Shown: positions 32,824-44,583, counted from the first letter of the stretch. The stretch: 64,000 nt of DNA from Dactylorhiza incarnata (GCA_033032865.1 JAWHQI010000068.1:3410001-3474000); one strand, 5' to 3'. Program-made: numbers and translations. The notes: generated from the sequence alone by a model not told the origin.

Positions 32824-34600
32824 AGATGGCGTGGGCAATGAAGGTTCACCCTCGGACAAGTCCGAGGATCTGCATCCGATTAGAGAATCATTTATTGTGT
32901 CATCGGATTCGAACACCTCTCCAGCTCTCAAACAATTACCTGATTCTCTGAAATATGTCTTCCTAGGAGAAAATGCCACGCACCCGGTGATTATTTCTGC
33001 AACTTTGTCTGTGGCCGACGAAGCTGCATTGGTGAGTGTGCTAAGAAGTTACCAAAGAGTCTTCAGTCATTCCCATGCCGATATTAAGGGAATTAGCCCC
33101 ACCGTCTGCATGCATAAAATCCTTCTTGAAGACCAGTACAAGCCGACAGCTCAACCCCAAAGGCGGTTGAACCCGAAGATGCAAGAGGTAGTGAAGGCAG
33201 AAGTGATAAAGCTTTTGGATGCAGACATTATCTACCCAATTAGCAACAACAAGTGGGTTAGCCCAGTTCATGTAGTGCCAAAGAAGGGAGGGATCACCGT
33301 CATCGCCAATGAGAAAAATGAGTTACTACCTACCCGAATGATCACCGGATGGAGGGTCTGCATTGACTACCGCATACTAAATGACGCTACGCGCACGAAC
33401 CATTTTCCACCCCTTTCATTGATCAGATGTTAGAAAAGTTGGCAGGGCAAGACTATTACTGTTTTCTAGATGGGTTCTCCGGGTACAATCAAATCCTAAT
33501 CGACCCTGCTGATCAGGACAAAACGACATTTACCTGCCCTTCCGGTACCTTCGCGTTTAAGAGAATGCCATTTGGACCCTGCAATGCTCCTGCAACTTTT
33601 CAACGATGCATGCTCGCAATCTTCGCTGACATGGTGGGAGATTTCTTTGAAGTCTTCATGGATGATTTCAGTTTATTCGGCAGCAGCTTCGATTCGTGCC
33701 TCGCCAATCTAGACAAGACCTTAAAGCGGTGTGAGGACACCAACCTCATCTTGAATTAGAAAAAAATGCCATTTTATGGTGCGCGAAGGAATCGTGTTGG
33801 GGCATAAGGTTTCCCGCCAGGGGCTTGAGGTGGATCAGGCGAAGGTTAGTGTTATCAAAAATCTTCCTCCGTCGTCTTCTGTGAAGGGTGTCCGCAGCTT
33901 TCTCGGACACATGGGATTCTATCAGAGGTTTATTAAGAATTTCTCATCCATTTCGAAACCTCTTTCTCTCTTGCTAGCCAAGGATGCCCCATTTTACTTC
34001 GATAAAGCTTGTATGCAAGCCTTTGAAACCTTACGGGGGCAACTTTTCTCCGCCCCGATCTTGGTGGCACCTGACTGGAGTTTGCCATTTGTGATCATGT
34101 GCGATGCAAGTGACGTGGCCGTGGGGGCAGTGCTTGGTCAAAAGAAAGACAAAACCTTTCACACCATTGTGTATGCCAGTCGAACTCTCAATAACACTCA
34201 AGCAAACTACACCACCACAGAGAAAGAAATGCTAGCTGTGATCTTCGCCTTCGAGAAATTTCACGCCTACTTGGTGCTGTCCGAAGTAATAGTGTACACG
34301 GATCATGCCGCACTTAGGTACCTATTCAGCAAGAAAGAGGCCAAACCGCGCTTAATCCGCTGGATTCTACTTCTGCAAGAGTATCATTTGGAAATCAAAG
34401 ATAAGAAGGGGGTGGAGAATATAATCCCCGATCACTTGTCGCGTTTGGAGAACGACAAGATGGATGATGCTTCCAACAACAAAGAGGAGGAAACAACCGA
34501 TTATTTTTTGGACGAGAAGCTATTCGGAATCACTACGCATCCTTCAGCAACCCCATGGTACGCTGATATCGCAAATTATCTTGCGTGTACAACTTTCTCT
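32824..34600 (+). pseudogene. Element B reverse transcriptase and RNase H
   Basis: RT begins about 33120 (KWVSPVHVVPKKGGITV; WRVCIDYRILNDATR), with LDGFSGYNQILIDPADQDKT, MPFGPCNAPATFQRCM and the catalytic FMDD box (EVFMDDFSLFG). Frame breaks lie near 33430 and a TAG at 33757, in what is normally a Trp codon. The second half gives [33 protein letters not shown], then RNase H ([56 protein letters not shown]) and DHLSRLEND. One RNase H only, as in Athila and unlike A. Confidence 0.9.
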
Positions 34601-35851
34601 CCCGATCAGTCACCGCAGCAGAGACGGAAGTTGTCCTCTGACTCAAAACAATATTTCTGGGAAGATCCACTCTTATTTCACATATGCAGCGACGGGATTA
34701 TCAGGCGCTGCGTTCCAGAAGCTGAGTTCCAGTCTATTCTGCAACACTGTCATGACAGAGAAGCTGGTGGGCATTTTGGGGCTGCTAGGACAGCACGAAA
34801 GGTCTTACAATATGGATTATTTTGGCCGACTCTCTTCAGGGACGCTCATGTCTACGTCACCAAGTGCGACGAGTGCCAGAGGACTGGAAACATCTCCCAG
34901 CGTGATGAGATGCCCCATAATAATATGCTATTTTGCGAACCATTTGACGTTTGGGGGATAGACTTTATGGGCCCGTTCCAAAGGTCTCATGGTTAGCACT
35001 ACATCATTGTGGCGGTTGATTACATCTCAAAATGGGTGGAAGCCGAGGCAGTTGCCACAAATGACGCCAGCACGGTGCTTCATTTTATCCCTAAGAATAT
35101 CTTCTCCAGTTCGGAATGCCGAGAACTATTATCAGCGATGGAGGGAGCCATTTCTGCAACAAGCAGTTCTTGCAGCACATGAAGAAATTTGGGGTCCATC
35201 ACAAGATCTCGTTAGCTTACCACCCCCAAACGTGTGGACAAGTGTAAGTATCCAACCGCGAGCTCAAAAGAAAAATCGAAAAATCTATACATTCAAACAG
35301 GAAGGAGTGGTCCAAAAAGGTTGACGACGCATTGTGGGCTTACAGGACTGCCTTCAAAACACCTATCGGCATGACCCCCCTTCAATTGGTTTATGGCAAG
35401 GCATGCCACTTGCCAGTGGAGCTGGAGCATAAAGCACTTTGGGCGACTAAACTGTTGAACATGGACATTGGAGCTGCCGCAGATAAGCGTCGTTCCCAGC
35501 TTAACGAACAAGAAGAGCTCCGGCATTTTGCCTATGAGAATGCTCGCATCTATAAAGAGAAAAAAATGGCATGATCGGCACATCATTCCTAAGGAGTTCA
35601 AGATTGGGGATCAAGTGCTGCTTTACAACTCCCGGCTCCGCCTCTTTCCAGGGAAGTTAAAGTCTAGGTGGAGCGGTCCTTTCTTGGTGACTGACGTTTC
35701 TCCTTTTGGCGCCATCGAAATATCAGGGGACAATGGAGACAAGTTTAATGTCAACGGGCATCGATTGAAGTTATACGATGGCGCTGCTATAAACAAGGAG
35801 TGTCATTTGTTAACACTTGGATATGTGCACTACAATAGTGCTTATAGCTGA
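34601..35851 (+). pseudogene. Element B integrase
   Basis: Zinc region [20 protein letters not shown] with CDECQRTG, then core motif [11 protein letters not shown]. The TAG at 34994 and several later stops and frameshifts (to about 35470) break the core. The C-terminal domain reappears as [20 protein letters not shown] and [18 protein letters not shown], ending at 35851. Inactive. Confidence 0.87.
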
Positions 35852-37600
35852 TTTTATTTTTCGTATTCTGTGAACTTTCCTGGTGAATTCTTCTTTAAAA
35901 TTTCTGCATTATATGAACTATGATAATACAGGTATTTGGTCCATCTTAAGGACAATAAACAAAAGCGCTGCTGGGAGACAACCCAAATCTTTTTGACTTT
36001 TATTTCTCTATCATGCTTTTAGTTCAGTTTTTCTGTATTGTGTTTGCTTGTAGTCGTCTTGCTTGCAGGTATTTGGCAAACCCAGATTTTTCTTCATAAC
36101 AAACACCGCACTTCTGGCATGCTCATTCTTGAGCATAGGTCCATCTACCCCTTTTATCTTTATTCATGAATTCTCTATTTTATTTGGTGTTGATAAAGTC
36201 TGGGGGAGAGATCGGTTATGCACGTGCACGCACTTTGCATAGCATGTTAGAATTTGCTGAGTTAGGATTTTTAATTATGTTGCACACATTGCATACACTT
36301 GCACCTAGTTCACGCGTACTTGATCACACGCGCTTATTGGGTATTGCTGCGAGGTTCCCCGCCGTAAGAATTGGATTGTTAGTGTAGGAGTGAAGGGTGG
36401 AGAAAAATGTCGACTCGAGTAGTGCTCTAGTCGAGTGCTCCCATCACGCCTTGAAATTCAATTAGAGTAGAATAAAATTCAATGTTATAATTTAATTATT
36501 TCTATTATAGTAGCTGCAATTTATTTTACTCTAGAGGTGAATCTGGTGAATCCAACGGTAGCATAGGGTCAAGTGTAGCTGGATTAGTAGTAGCTTATTA
36601 CTAGGGTCAGAAGGAAGGATAACCTTTCTCGGTGGCGAGAACTTGCACTACGCAACTCTTGAAACGATTGCGTTGAATAGCTCATTATAAAGCGTGATAT
36701 AGGCTGTCTCTTGATCCGTTTGTGCTTTTGAAATCCTAACCAATGTAATCACCTTTGCAAACCCACTTGAGCTGACCTATCCTCCTTGTTTAGCTCCACT
36801 TAAATTTCACCAAAGCCATACGGCCAAACCTATTTTCGCACCAACAAATGAGTTGAAAGAAATATATTTATCTTTCGTTTATTGTTATCTCTGAGTTGTA
36901 TGGTAGCTTTGAAAAAGCTAGAGGAGAAGTTTATATTGTGCTTACAAAAGATATGTTGTCGAGAAGAGAAAAGAAAAGAAAAAAAAGAAAAAAATTTGTG
37001 CAAAAAGAACTTTCAAATACATTCTCTCGACAAAAACAATGTGTGATCGGCTTAGCACACACCTAGTGTCCAGTTGTAGTCTGGGGGTGTTGTGTCGTTC
37101 TTTAACTTGTTGTTTTGGTGATTTTACACTCTTGAGTATTCAGGCTATGTTGCGTGCGATGCCCATCGTTCTTCTACTTATCTAACCTGAACTCAACCTA
37201 AGCCAATTCCTAACCTATAAGTCCTATTGATTTCAGATATGAGTCATCTCATGCAGTAGAGAGAGTGCGAACGTGCAAGCCTATGGACACCGACTTTGAT
37301 GGATTTCTTAGGAGATTGTCCCGAGCTTTGATTCGAGGAATACTCTACTCATTAGTCACGCTATTTTCCCTTGTGCGCGACCGAAATATTCACCGGGATT
37401 CACCATCCGAGTAAACTAGATTTCGAATTACTATTCTAGAAATAGTTAAATATAATCTTGAGTTAAATTCTATTCTAACGTATTTCAACGCACGTGAGCG
37501 TGCGACTTCAGATGGGTCTCTACCGCTCAAACTCACTCTAACACCCAATTGTTCCGACGAGAGAGCTGAGTAGTTTGCCCGAGACGTGCAAATGGTTAAG
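35852..37600. other. 3' non-coding region of B
   Basis: No env-like ORF can be supported here, unlike the equivalent side of D. AT-rich; an A/G-rich patch lies at 36960-37010. Near-palindromes with cgcacgtg occur at 36216-36235 and 37487-37508, resembling LTR words. Confidence 0.6.
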
Positions 37601-37610
37601 TCTGGGGGTG
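37601..37610 (+). promoter_or_regulatory. Polypurine tract of element B
   Basis: tctgggggtg preceding TGATGAGTCC; the identical arrangement on the minus strand of D (55851-55860). Confidence 0.85.
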
Positions 37611-39069
37611 TGATGAGTCCCATTTATATACACATTTATGGGCTCATCTGGGCCGATTATCTAGTCTATGCACTACACTTTAGGGATGTTATTATTCTTA
37701 TTCGTTATTCCATGCTAAGTGCACTCTTAGGCCCATTTTGGTGTGCATTTGTGCTCCATGTTATTGGGGGTAAGCACATGGTGCTCCCCAATCCTTTTTC
37801 TTTGATTGATTGGTGATGGAGGTGTATTCCCAGCTGGATTGTTGTGCTTGCAGGTGGTTGGATCATCTCCTTTTTGCCCAGAATTCATGAATATGTATAT
37901 CGCACGGTCGTGCGTTTTCTTGACGCACGAACGACTGCGGTCGTGCGCTTTCATCTGGGGAGAAAACCAGTGATCTGAATTTGATCGTGCATTTTACGCA
38001 CGGGCGGATTCGCCCGTGCGCGAAGGAATCGCACGATCACCCTGTTTAGCCTTGATTTTAGCCATTCTGAGTTTGTCCGTGCGTTTTTATGCACGGTCGG
38101 ATTTGCCCGTGCATGAGTAAAACGCACGGGCGCGGCTGCTTCTTCTTCAAGTCTATTTTTATCGTAAATAATGCACGGGCAGTGCATGGTCGTGCGTTCG
38201 CCCGTGCGTGACCAAAAATCTGACTGTTTAGTATTTAAGGCAGGGAATCAGCTGCAGTCAGAGAAGACGATTCCCCTCGCGGGAAAAACCAGAAAAGCCC
38301 GCCATTTTCACCCTTTCCACCATAGGAGACCACATCCGATGATCTCCTCCACCATACTTCCATCCGGGATCGTTTGCAAGCTTTCTCCACCACGAGTTCA
38401 AGCATTCTTCATCTTGGAGACCATAGAAGTGTTGTAGATCATTGGAGAAGTGACAGCCTCCTTCGAGTCCGCACACCATCTGAGGGCCGAGCCCAGAGAG
38501 AGCCCGACAACCTCTCATTCCGGCCGAGAACCCAGGATTCGGTGACATCTTCTATTGGGTCCTTTCTAAACCTTGAGCTTGTGCTTCTTTTAGTGTTGTT
38601 GTAATGAACTCTTGTTAGATTAATGTTATAGATCCTTCGTTGATGTTCATGTGCAATGATGCTATGGTTGTGAGAATCGCTTTGCTTTTCGTTGTGATAT
38701 TCTGAGTTGCTTGCGTGTGAAGCCATCTAGCAATTGCTAGTGGTGATGTTGGCGAAGAGGTGAATACGACCCTCGCAAAACCCCGCTCTGTGGTCATTTC
38801 TCCCTCTTACCGAAGCACGACATCGTGGCCGCTGCACTCACCCTCACTCTGCGAAGCGGTGCTTTCGACCTGCATTTCTCTTATTTCTGCAATAGCTTAG
38901 GACACCAATCACAACGCCCTTTGTTCTTACTTTTTTCGCTCGTGTAACAATTGACTCAAAATGCAATTCATTCACCATATCCTGCATTCCTCGAGAGATC
39001 GACATTCGGGGAAACTATTCCCATAATTATTACTTGACAGCGACTGGTGCACTTGCTGAACACGCATCA
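37611..39069 (+). repeat. Element B 3' LTR (1459 bp)
   Basis: TGATGAGTCCCATTTATAT to CACGCATCA. Its last ~80 bases (cgacattcgggg..attattacttg..ggtgcacttgc) match the D LTR end in reverse. U3 contains CGCACG/CGTGCG inverted repeats (e.g. 37997-38020). Confidence 0.92.
37997..38020. repeat. Perfect inverted repeat in the B LTR
   Basis: Arms CGCACGGGCG and CGCCCGTGCG, 10 bp each, with a 4-base spacer. Several weaker relatives follow to 38210. Confidence 0.9.
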
Positions 39070-40064
39070 GGGGGTGAGCCCATCTCGCCCCCGCTCCCAA
39101 GGAGGGGGAGAGCACCTCTCGCCCCGCTCCCACCAATGAGTGGTCGAGCTCCTCTCGCCCCGCTCCCAGCAAGGGAGGCGAGCTCCTCTCGCCCCTCTCC
39201 CACAAAGGAGGGGGCGAGCTCCTCTCGCCCCGCTCCCAGCAAGGGGGGCGAGCTCCTCTTACCCCACTCCCACCAAGGAGGGGGCGAGCTCCTCTTGCCC
39301 CCACACCCAAGGCAGGGGAGAGCTCCTCTCGCCCCGCTCCCACCAAGGAGGGGGTGAGCTCCTCTCGCCCCGCTCCCAGCAAAGGGGACGAGCTCCTCTC
39401 GCCCCGCTCCAAGCAGGGGGGCGAGCTCCTCTCGCCCCTGCTCTTAAGGAGGGGGCGAGCTCCTCTCGCCACGCTCCTCATCAAAGGGGGCGAGCTACTT
39501 TCGCCCCTGCCCCCAACAGGGGGCGAGCTCAGGAGGGAGGCACCCTCCCAGCTCGCCCCACCCCAGTCCAGTAAGGGGGGCGAGAGTAAGGGGAGCCGCC
39601 TGCCCCCTCTCCCCCAGCCCCATGAAGGAGGGGCGTTCTGCGTTTAGCGCCTCAGAATAACGGGATTCGGCTGTTCGTAGGCCAAATCCGAGGGTATTTT
39701 GGTAATCTCGAAGGCCAGATTGGGGTTATTGGCAGACCAAGTTCAAAATCCTATAAATATGCCCAAGGGGGCACCATTTGGAGGGACTTCACTTTTGGCC
39801 TCCTCTCTCCCCATGTTCTTTTGTTGGGTGGAGAGAGCCTCCAAAGGTGCCTAAGCTTAGCATTGTCTTGGGAGGGGAAGTGCTCAACGATCTTCCGGGT
39901 GTGTGGTGGGACCTCCTCGCTAAGCCCTTGGTCTCATTCCTAGTTCCTTAGCCTTTTAGTCTAGAGCTCTCCCTTGGGGAAGTAAGTGTGAGGTCACCCC
40001 CCAACTTGTTGCGGGCCCGAACTCCACAGAGACTAAGCCTTGTTCCCAAGTCTTGGTTTCAACA
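39070..40064 (+). repeat. Element E 3' LTR, second piece (after B)
   Basis: It begins gggggtgagccc directly after the B LTR end and runs to cttggtttcaaca. It holds a long array (39075-39560) of gcgagctcctctcgcccc(g)ctccc units, about twelve, with inverted arms ggcgag/ctcgcc, upstream of the TATA box at 39752. Confidence 0.88.
39752..39759 (+). promoter_or_regulatory. TATA box of the E 3' LTR
   Basis: tcctataaatatgccc, about 190 bases downstream of the U3 array. Confidence 0.75.
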
Positions 40065-41896
40065 GTTTTGATGTGGATATGAATTCTTTCAATGTTGCTG
40101 CAGAAAGCTTCAAGGCCATCCTTGGCCTATTTCACAAAGAAGAGCTAACAAAGGTGATTTCCACAAGGAGCAAGATACTGGATATAGAGATGACAGAATT
40201 CAAGGAGAATGTGCAGATAGGAGATGATGGTTCCCTTAATGGGAAAGTTTCTGAAATAGATATACACATCATAGAGGAGCTGCTCAATCAGACATTTGAT
40301 CTTACAAATGGAAATGACTCAGATGAACTAACAGGGTAAGAGATCAAAAGGGTCCTAGAGATAATGCAGTTCAAGAAAGATAGGGACATCAATTTAAAGA
40401 AGATGGATCTTGGAGAGGACTACAGGTTTCTGGCCGATATTGTAGGGAAGGTGCTCCTTTGCAAAATCTCAGCCCATGATGCTATTCCCAAGCAGCAGCT
40501 GCAGATCATGGGCATTCTGGTCCTTCAGAAGAATATAAATTGGGGGAGATGCCTCCTGAGAATGATTAGGCACAAATATGCCCACAAAGAGAATGCCTAC
40601 ATGAGAATCATGAGTCAGGTGCTCTTCCACCACTATCCTAGTGTGTGCAAATCGAAGGGAGTGCCCATTCCTCAAGAAAAATGGCTAAATATAGGTATCT
40701 TTTCTAAGTGGACCAAGGAGATCCTAAATCCTGGTCAAGTTGTTCCTTCACGTCCTCCCTCTCCAACTCCACAAGATACTGTCCCAGATCTCCCAAGGGA
40801 AGATATTCCAGCACAACCTTCTCCTCAACGACACAGGAAATTACTACCCAACAACAACAACAACAGCAAAACCTCCAATCCATCTCATATACTACAGTCC
40901 CAGACCCAACACCTCAATCTCCTATCCACCAACAACCACAACAACAACCATCCATCCTACTCCCAGACAGTCAATCTGCTCCTCCACCACCACCATCATA
41001 TCATATCTCTCCAGAAACCTATCTATCCATTTCCCCTGCTTTCCAGGATGCTCCTAATCGAAATGAGAACCTAACACCTCCACCTCCACCTATCTCTACC
41101 TCCCTTCCTACACACTCCTTATACATTGAGCACGCAATATGTAAAGTAGTAGGGATGGCTTCAAGCACTTTTGCTAACCTACTGGCCAGCCAAGCCAGAA
41201 GATTTGAAAAGAAATACTCCCAAATAGAGTCTGAACTCCTAGACTCAAAAAGATCTCTACAGGGAATCAAAGACTTCATGTCATCCTCCCTAGTGACAAA
41301 GGAGTTCTTAACCTCACTTGCCAGCAAGGTTAAGAAGGGGGAGAATATTCAAGGGGAGGAAGGCCCGGTACTAGAGTTGAGTGGCAACAATAAGGAGAAT
41401 GATGATGCAGCTCCTAATAAAGTGACCATCTTCCAAGGTCCAAATGTACAGGGGGAGCCATCTCCAGAGAATCAAGAGGAGCCAGCTGCAGAAAAAGGTC
41501 AAGAGAATCTTTAAGGAAATCAGGAGGAGCTTCCAGGTCAATAAGCTGTTGGGGATATGATTGAAAGTGCTCAGGGGAAGTCTATTCCAGATGTCCAAAG
41601 AAATCTGGAAGGAGAAATGATTGCTGAAGAGACAGTAGTAGTGAACCAGGGGGAGATGATTCCCTCTAGGGAGCTCCATGCCGATGAACTACTAGATGAG
41701 GTGGAAAATATTGCCATGGAAGCTATTCATAATGCTGAGTTTAATGCACAGATTTAGAGGGAGCTTCCCAAAGACAGTGTTGCTGAAGAAGCGGTAATGT
41801 TTTCTGAAGATGATGAGCCTCTGAAAATTGCCCCAAGGAAGCTACCTCCAAAATTGTTTTCAAGAAAAAGGAAAACCCCTGAGAAGGAACAATGAA
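40065..41896 (+). pseudogene. Extra ORF of element J: domain distantly like the G ORF, Pro/Gln-rich middle, acidic C-terminus
   Basis: The plus-strand frame is cut at its 5' end by E. The first part (AAESFKAILGLFHKEELTKV; FLADIVGKVLLCKISAHDAI; GRCLLRMIRHKYAHKENAYM) ends with WLNIGIFSKWTKEIL. It resembles the second half of the G antisense ORF (ADLLLSMIRYTF), i.e. a Transposase_32-type domain, with low certainty. A stop lies at 40337-40339 and a frameshift near 40750-40830. It continues into a Pro/Gln-rich stretch with polyglutamine, a helical part (LASQARRFEKKYSQIESEL) and acidic repeats, with stops near 41512, 41543 and 41755, ending about 41896 after a basic tail (LFSRKRKTPEK). Sense orientation between pol and LTR is where SIRE elements carry an env-like ORF; no membrane segment is evident here. 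Confidence 0.55.
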
Positions 41897-42105
41897 ACTC
41901 AGGTATTTCTGTTTATACTCTCTAAAGAGATTGAAAGAGGAGGTGGTATGCTGAACATTATAATATACTTGTGAATCTATGAAATATTCTGTGATTTCAT
42001 TCTATCATACTTTTACTGTCTATGTTGTCTTGTATATAATTCTGCTTATGTAAAAGATTGTGTAAAATCACTTCAACCAAGACTGTAAAATTTGTTAGGA
42101 TAAAT

Positions 42106-42115
42106 AAGGGGAGAT
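42106..42115 (+). promoter_or_regulatory. Polypurine tract of element J
   Basis: ataaggggagat directly before TATTGGTAAAAAC; the same form as in G and K. Confidence 0.7.
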
Positions 42116-42304
42116 TATTGGTAAAAACTCCTTGTATTTAACTTAACAAATTATCTAAAGTGATTTTAACTCTTAGGTTTTAATTTACCATTGTATAGTG
42201 CGGGTAATTTAGTCATTAGATGTCTTAGGATATCACACACAACTTGGAGTGTCAAGACCAGAGCAAGACAAGCATAAATTGGGTTAAGTTAACAATTGCA
42301 TTGG

Positions 42305-42710
42305 ATAGTATTCGACGCAACTTCGACTTCATGTCGACGTAACTTAGACTAGAAGTCCAAGCAACTCAAACCCTCTGTCAAAGTATATCAAGTCGACACT
42401 ACGTCGAATATGAGTAGACGTAGATAAAGGAGCATGTCGAAGTTATCTTAGAAGCCGACGCAACCTCGACTTCAATTAGAAGGAAGTATCAGTCAAAGCC
42501 ATCTGAAGTTGACGCAAACATCGACTACAATTTGACGCAGATAATGAAGTTCAAAGTCAAGCCTTCAACTCGACGGTAACGTCGATAAGTAATCGACGTA
42601 GAGTCGACGTTAGAGTTCAACCAGAACTTGAAGGAATTCGAAGCTGCTCTTACAAGAACTCGAAGGTGCATCGATAAGAAGGAGAATGAAGTCGACGCAG
42701 CGTCGAATAC
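42305..42710. repeat. Cluster of tcgacg/cgtcga motifs in the J U3
   Basis: About fifteen occurrences of cgacg(c/t)a, gtcgac or cgtcga within 400 bp, for example atgtcgacgtaac, gtcgacactacgtcga and gtcgacgcagcgtcga. Confidence 0.85.
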
Positions 42711-43097
42711 AGTCTGACAAGGAAACATTTTGAGCTGCTTCGTTTGCACATTCTCTGAGGTCCCTTCGCACTAAAGACTGTTCTACAACGGCTTGTTTAT
42801 TTCCTAGAATGGAGAGGAGCATTCAAGAAGACAGAAAAAGCTTTCTTGGAGAGGATTCAAACAGTTGGCAGACGGGTCGTGAACAATAGAAGGAAGAGAG
42901 ATTAATTGTCCAAGCCAATACCTTTTCAGCACAACCCGAAAGAGGAAAGGATTTCAAATAACATCATGGACAATAAATAAGAATAGTAGAGAGAATAACT
43001 GCAGAGTATTCATCACAATTGTCATCATCTTGTCGATTAGGGCTTCCTCCTTCCTCCTGGAACCCTAAAAGACAAAAAAACAAGAACTGCTCTCTCT

Positions 43098-43098
<1 letters not shown>

Positions 43099-43172
<74 letters not shown>
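43099..43172. repeat. CT microsatellite, ~36 units
   Basis: An uninterrupted ct run in the J LTR, with shorter interrupted ct runs just before. Confidence 0.95.
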
Positions 43173-43173
<1 letters not shown>

Positions 43174-43446
43174 GGCACAGAACAATTGAAGGCTGTTCTT
43201 CATCAATATCTCATAGCAGCCAGATTTCAATCAGAAGAAAGCAGAAATGATCTGAAGCTTATAACCCTTGCAAATCATTGCAATCATAAGCAAGGGTTCA
43301 TCATTAGCAGATCCAGCAAAAGAAAAGAAGCTGAAGGCTTCAATAGAATTTTGAGAACATATTTCTTCTTCTTACTTCTTCCTCTTCCTTCTCTATTCAC
43401 TTCAACTGTAAAAGAGTTTTAAGAATCCCTCTTCCAAAGGATTCAG

Positions 43447-43627
43447 TGGTTCAAGATCTCCTTATCAAAAGATCTGTGGTTCAAGATCTCCTTATCAAAA
43501 GATCTGTGGTTCAAGATCTCCTAATCAAAAGATCTGTGGTTCAAGATCTCCTTATCAAAAGATCTATGGTTCAAGATCTCCGTATCAAAAGATATTTGGT
43601 TCAAAAGTCTCCTTATCAAAGGACTCA
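43447..43627 (+). repeat. Six tandem copies of a 30-bp unit
   Basis: ggttcaagatctccttatca plus aaagatctgt, repeated about six times, the last two diverged. Each unit has agatct twice, giving a palindrome every 10-20 bases. Located in the transcribed (R/U5) side of the J LTR. Confidence 0.92.
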
Positions 43628-43938
43628 GGCACATGTTGTGCTTTCCTACCAGGTGGTAGAAGAGGGGAGTACCCACATTTTTTGGAACCTCTATAAAAAT
43701 TTGTATGTCTTTGCTGTGATTTTCTGTGGTCCCATTTCCTTTTTCAGCATTTATTTCCAGCAATAGTTATCGTATTTATTCTGCCTTTGGTTTTTGTTTG
43801 TGTGCATAATACCTTAGTAAGTTTTATTGGTTGCACAGTTAGGATAGAAAAATACTTAAATCTCTATTCACCCCCCCCCCCCCCCCTCTGGAGGATTCTC
43901 AAAGGCACACTATGCACTTTCAGTGAGTTAAGCAAGCA

Positions 43939-44319
43939 ATGTGGACTGTCAATCAAGTTAAGCAAGCCATACAAAAGCCACCATCTGTGTTTGAAATGGA
44001 AGAACCCTCAGAGAGCACTGCCTCAGAAGGTGATTTTGTTGAAGTGGGAGAGTCCTTAACATCCAGGAAAAGAAAAAGATCAGAGAACAGACTGTATAGG
44101 GAAAGAAGGCAAAGGGAAGTTGAGCATGACCCCCAATTCAGCAGATGGATCCCTAATTCTAGAACTCTAATCTCAAAAGCTTTGATTGAATTTGGGTATC
44201 CTAAGGATGTCCCTGAAAGTGTTTACTATTCTGCTAATTGGCAACTTCATTTGAGACATGAGGAGAAGAGAAGAAATCCCAAAATTTTCTTTTTCCCATG
44301 GTCCACCTCCTTCTCCTAA
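43939..44319 (+). CDS. Short basic/acidic ORF of element K, unrecognised
   Basis: 126 residues from ATG 43939; the frame may begin further left, beyond J. It has an acidic start (EMEEPSESTASEGDFVEVGE), a strongly basic patch (SRKRKRSENRLYRERRQREV) suitable for nuclear targeting, then SRTLISKALIEFGYPKDVPE. It ends before the purine tract. It may be the fragment of an extra ORF of the kind seen in J. I do not recognise a family. The ORF may be truncated by J, so the start is uncertain. Confidence 0.45.
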   Translation: MWTVNQVKQAIQKPPSVFEMEEPSESTASEGDFVEVGESLTSRKRKRSENRLYRERRQREVEHDPQFSRWIPNSRTLISKALIEFGYPKDVPESVYYSANWQLHLRHEEKRRNPKIFFFPWSTSFS

Positions 44320-44583
44320 GAATATTCCAAATCCAATAAGCTTTTATGAAAGGCAGAGGAGGAAAGGAAAGGGAAGTACAAGCAGGAGCTAGAAGAATCA
44401 ATTCTATAAGAATGATTGTCTTAAAACAGACTAGGGCAAATGACTTTTTAAATTTTGTTTAAGAAATCATCTTTTATTTATACTATGTTGGTGGTTGAAT
44501 TCTTTTGTGTCTTAATTATCTTTCATTTTGATCCTTCTTGTTATCTGGCATTTATCATTGAGGTGAGTTATGAATTTAACAAA
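44320..44583. other. Spacer before the K purine tract
   Basis: No gene visible; T-rich. Confidence 0.5.

Larger units (their letters stand above)
30206..39069 (+). mobile_element. Element B: Ty3/gypsy Athila-like retrotransposon, decayed
   Basis: It has a truncated 5' LTR, gag-protease-RT-RNase H-integrase with stops, about 1.75 kb of 3' non-coding DNA, the Athila-type purine tract tctgggggtg and a full 3' LTR ending CACGCATCA. The LTR ends and purine tract match D. It is inserted in the 3' LTR of E. Confidence 0.9.
26995..40064 (+). mobile_element. Element E: gag-only (non-autonomous) Tat-lineage retrotransposon, split by I and B
   Basis: Parts: 5' LTR remnant 26995-27644, primer site, gag, an 80-bp tandem array, purine tract, and a 3' LTR in two pieces (30066-30205 and 39070-40064) around element B. 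There is only about 2.4 kb between LTRs, and no protease, RT or integrase. LTR ends, primer site and gag closely resemble element A, so A-type elements are plausible helpers. It is inserted in copia J, whose sequence resumes at 40065. Confidence 0.87.
40065..43923 (+). mobile_element. Element J: 3' part of a Ty1/copia (SIRE-like) element with a sense extra ORF
   Basis: From the E LTR end at 40064: an interrupted ORF (to about 41896), spacer, purine tract and an 1808-bp LTR with poly-C near its end. The 5' part lies beyond E, to the left. J is inserted in copia K, which resumes at 43924. Confidence 0.75.
42116..43923 (+). repeat. Element J 3' LTR (~1808 bp)
   Basis: The start is inferred from the purine tract (TATTGG for expected TGTTGG), the end from GCACTTTCA after a 17-C run (43871-43887, following CTATTCA). 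It contains GTCGAC-type motifs (42305-42710), a CT microsatellite and a 30-bp tandem repeat. Confidence 0.75.

Noticed and set aside
38972..39574. Several ORFs with ARGARPL-like or APLAPLP-like repeats
   Set aside because: They are translations of the U3 tandem array of the E LTR.
42964..43230. Minus-strand ORF with an Arg-Glu repeat
   Set aside because: It is a CT microsatellite read as protein.
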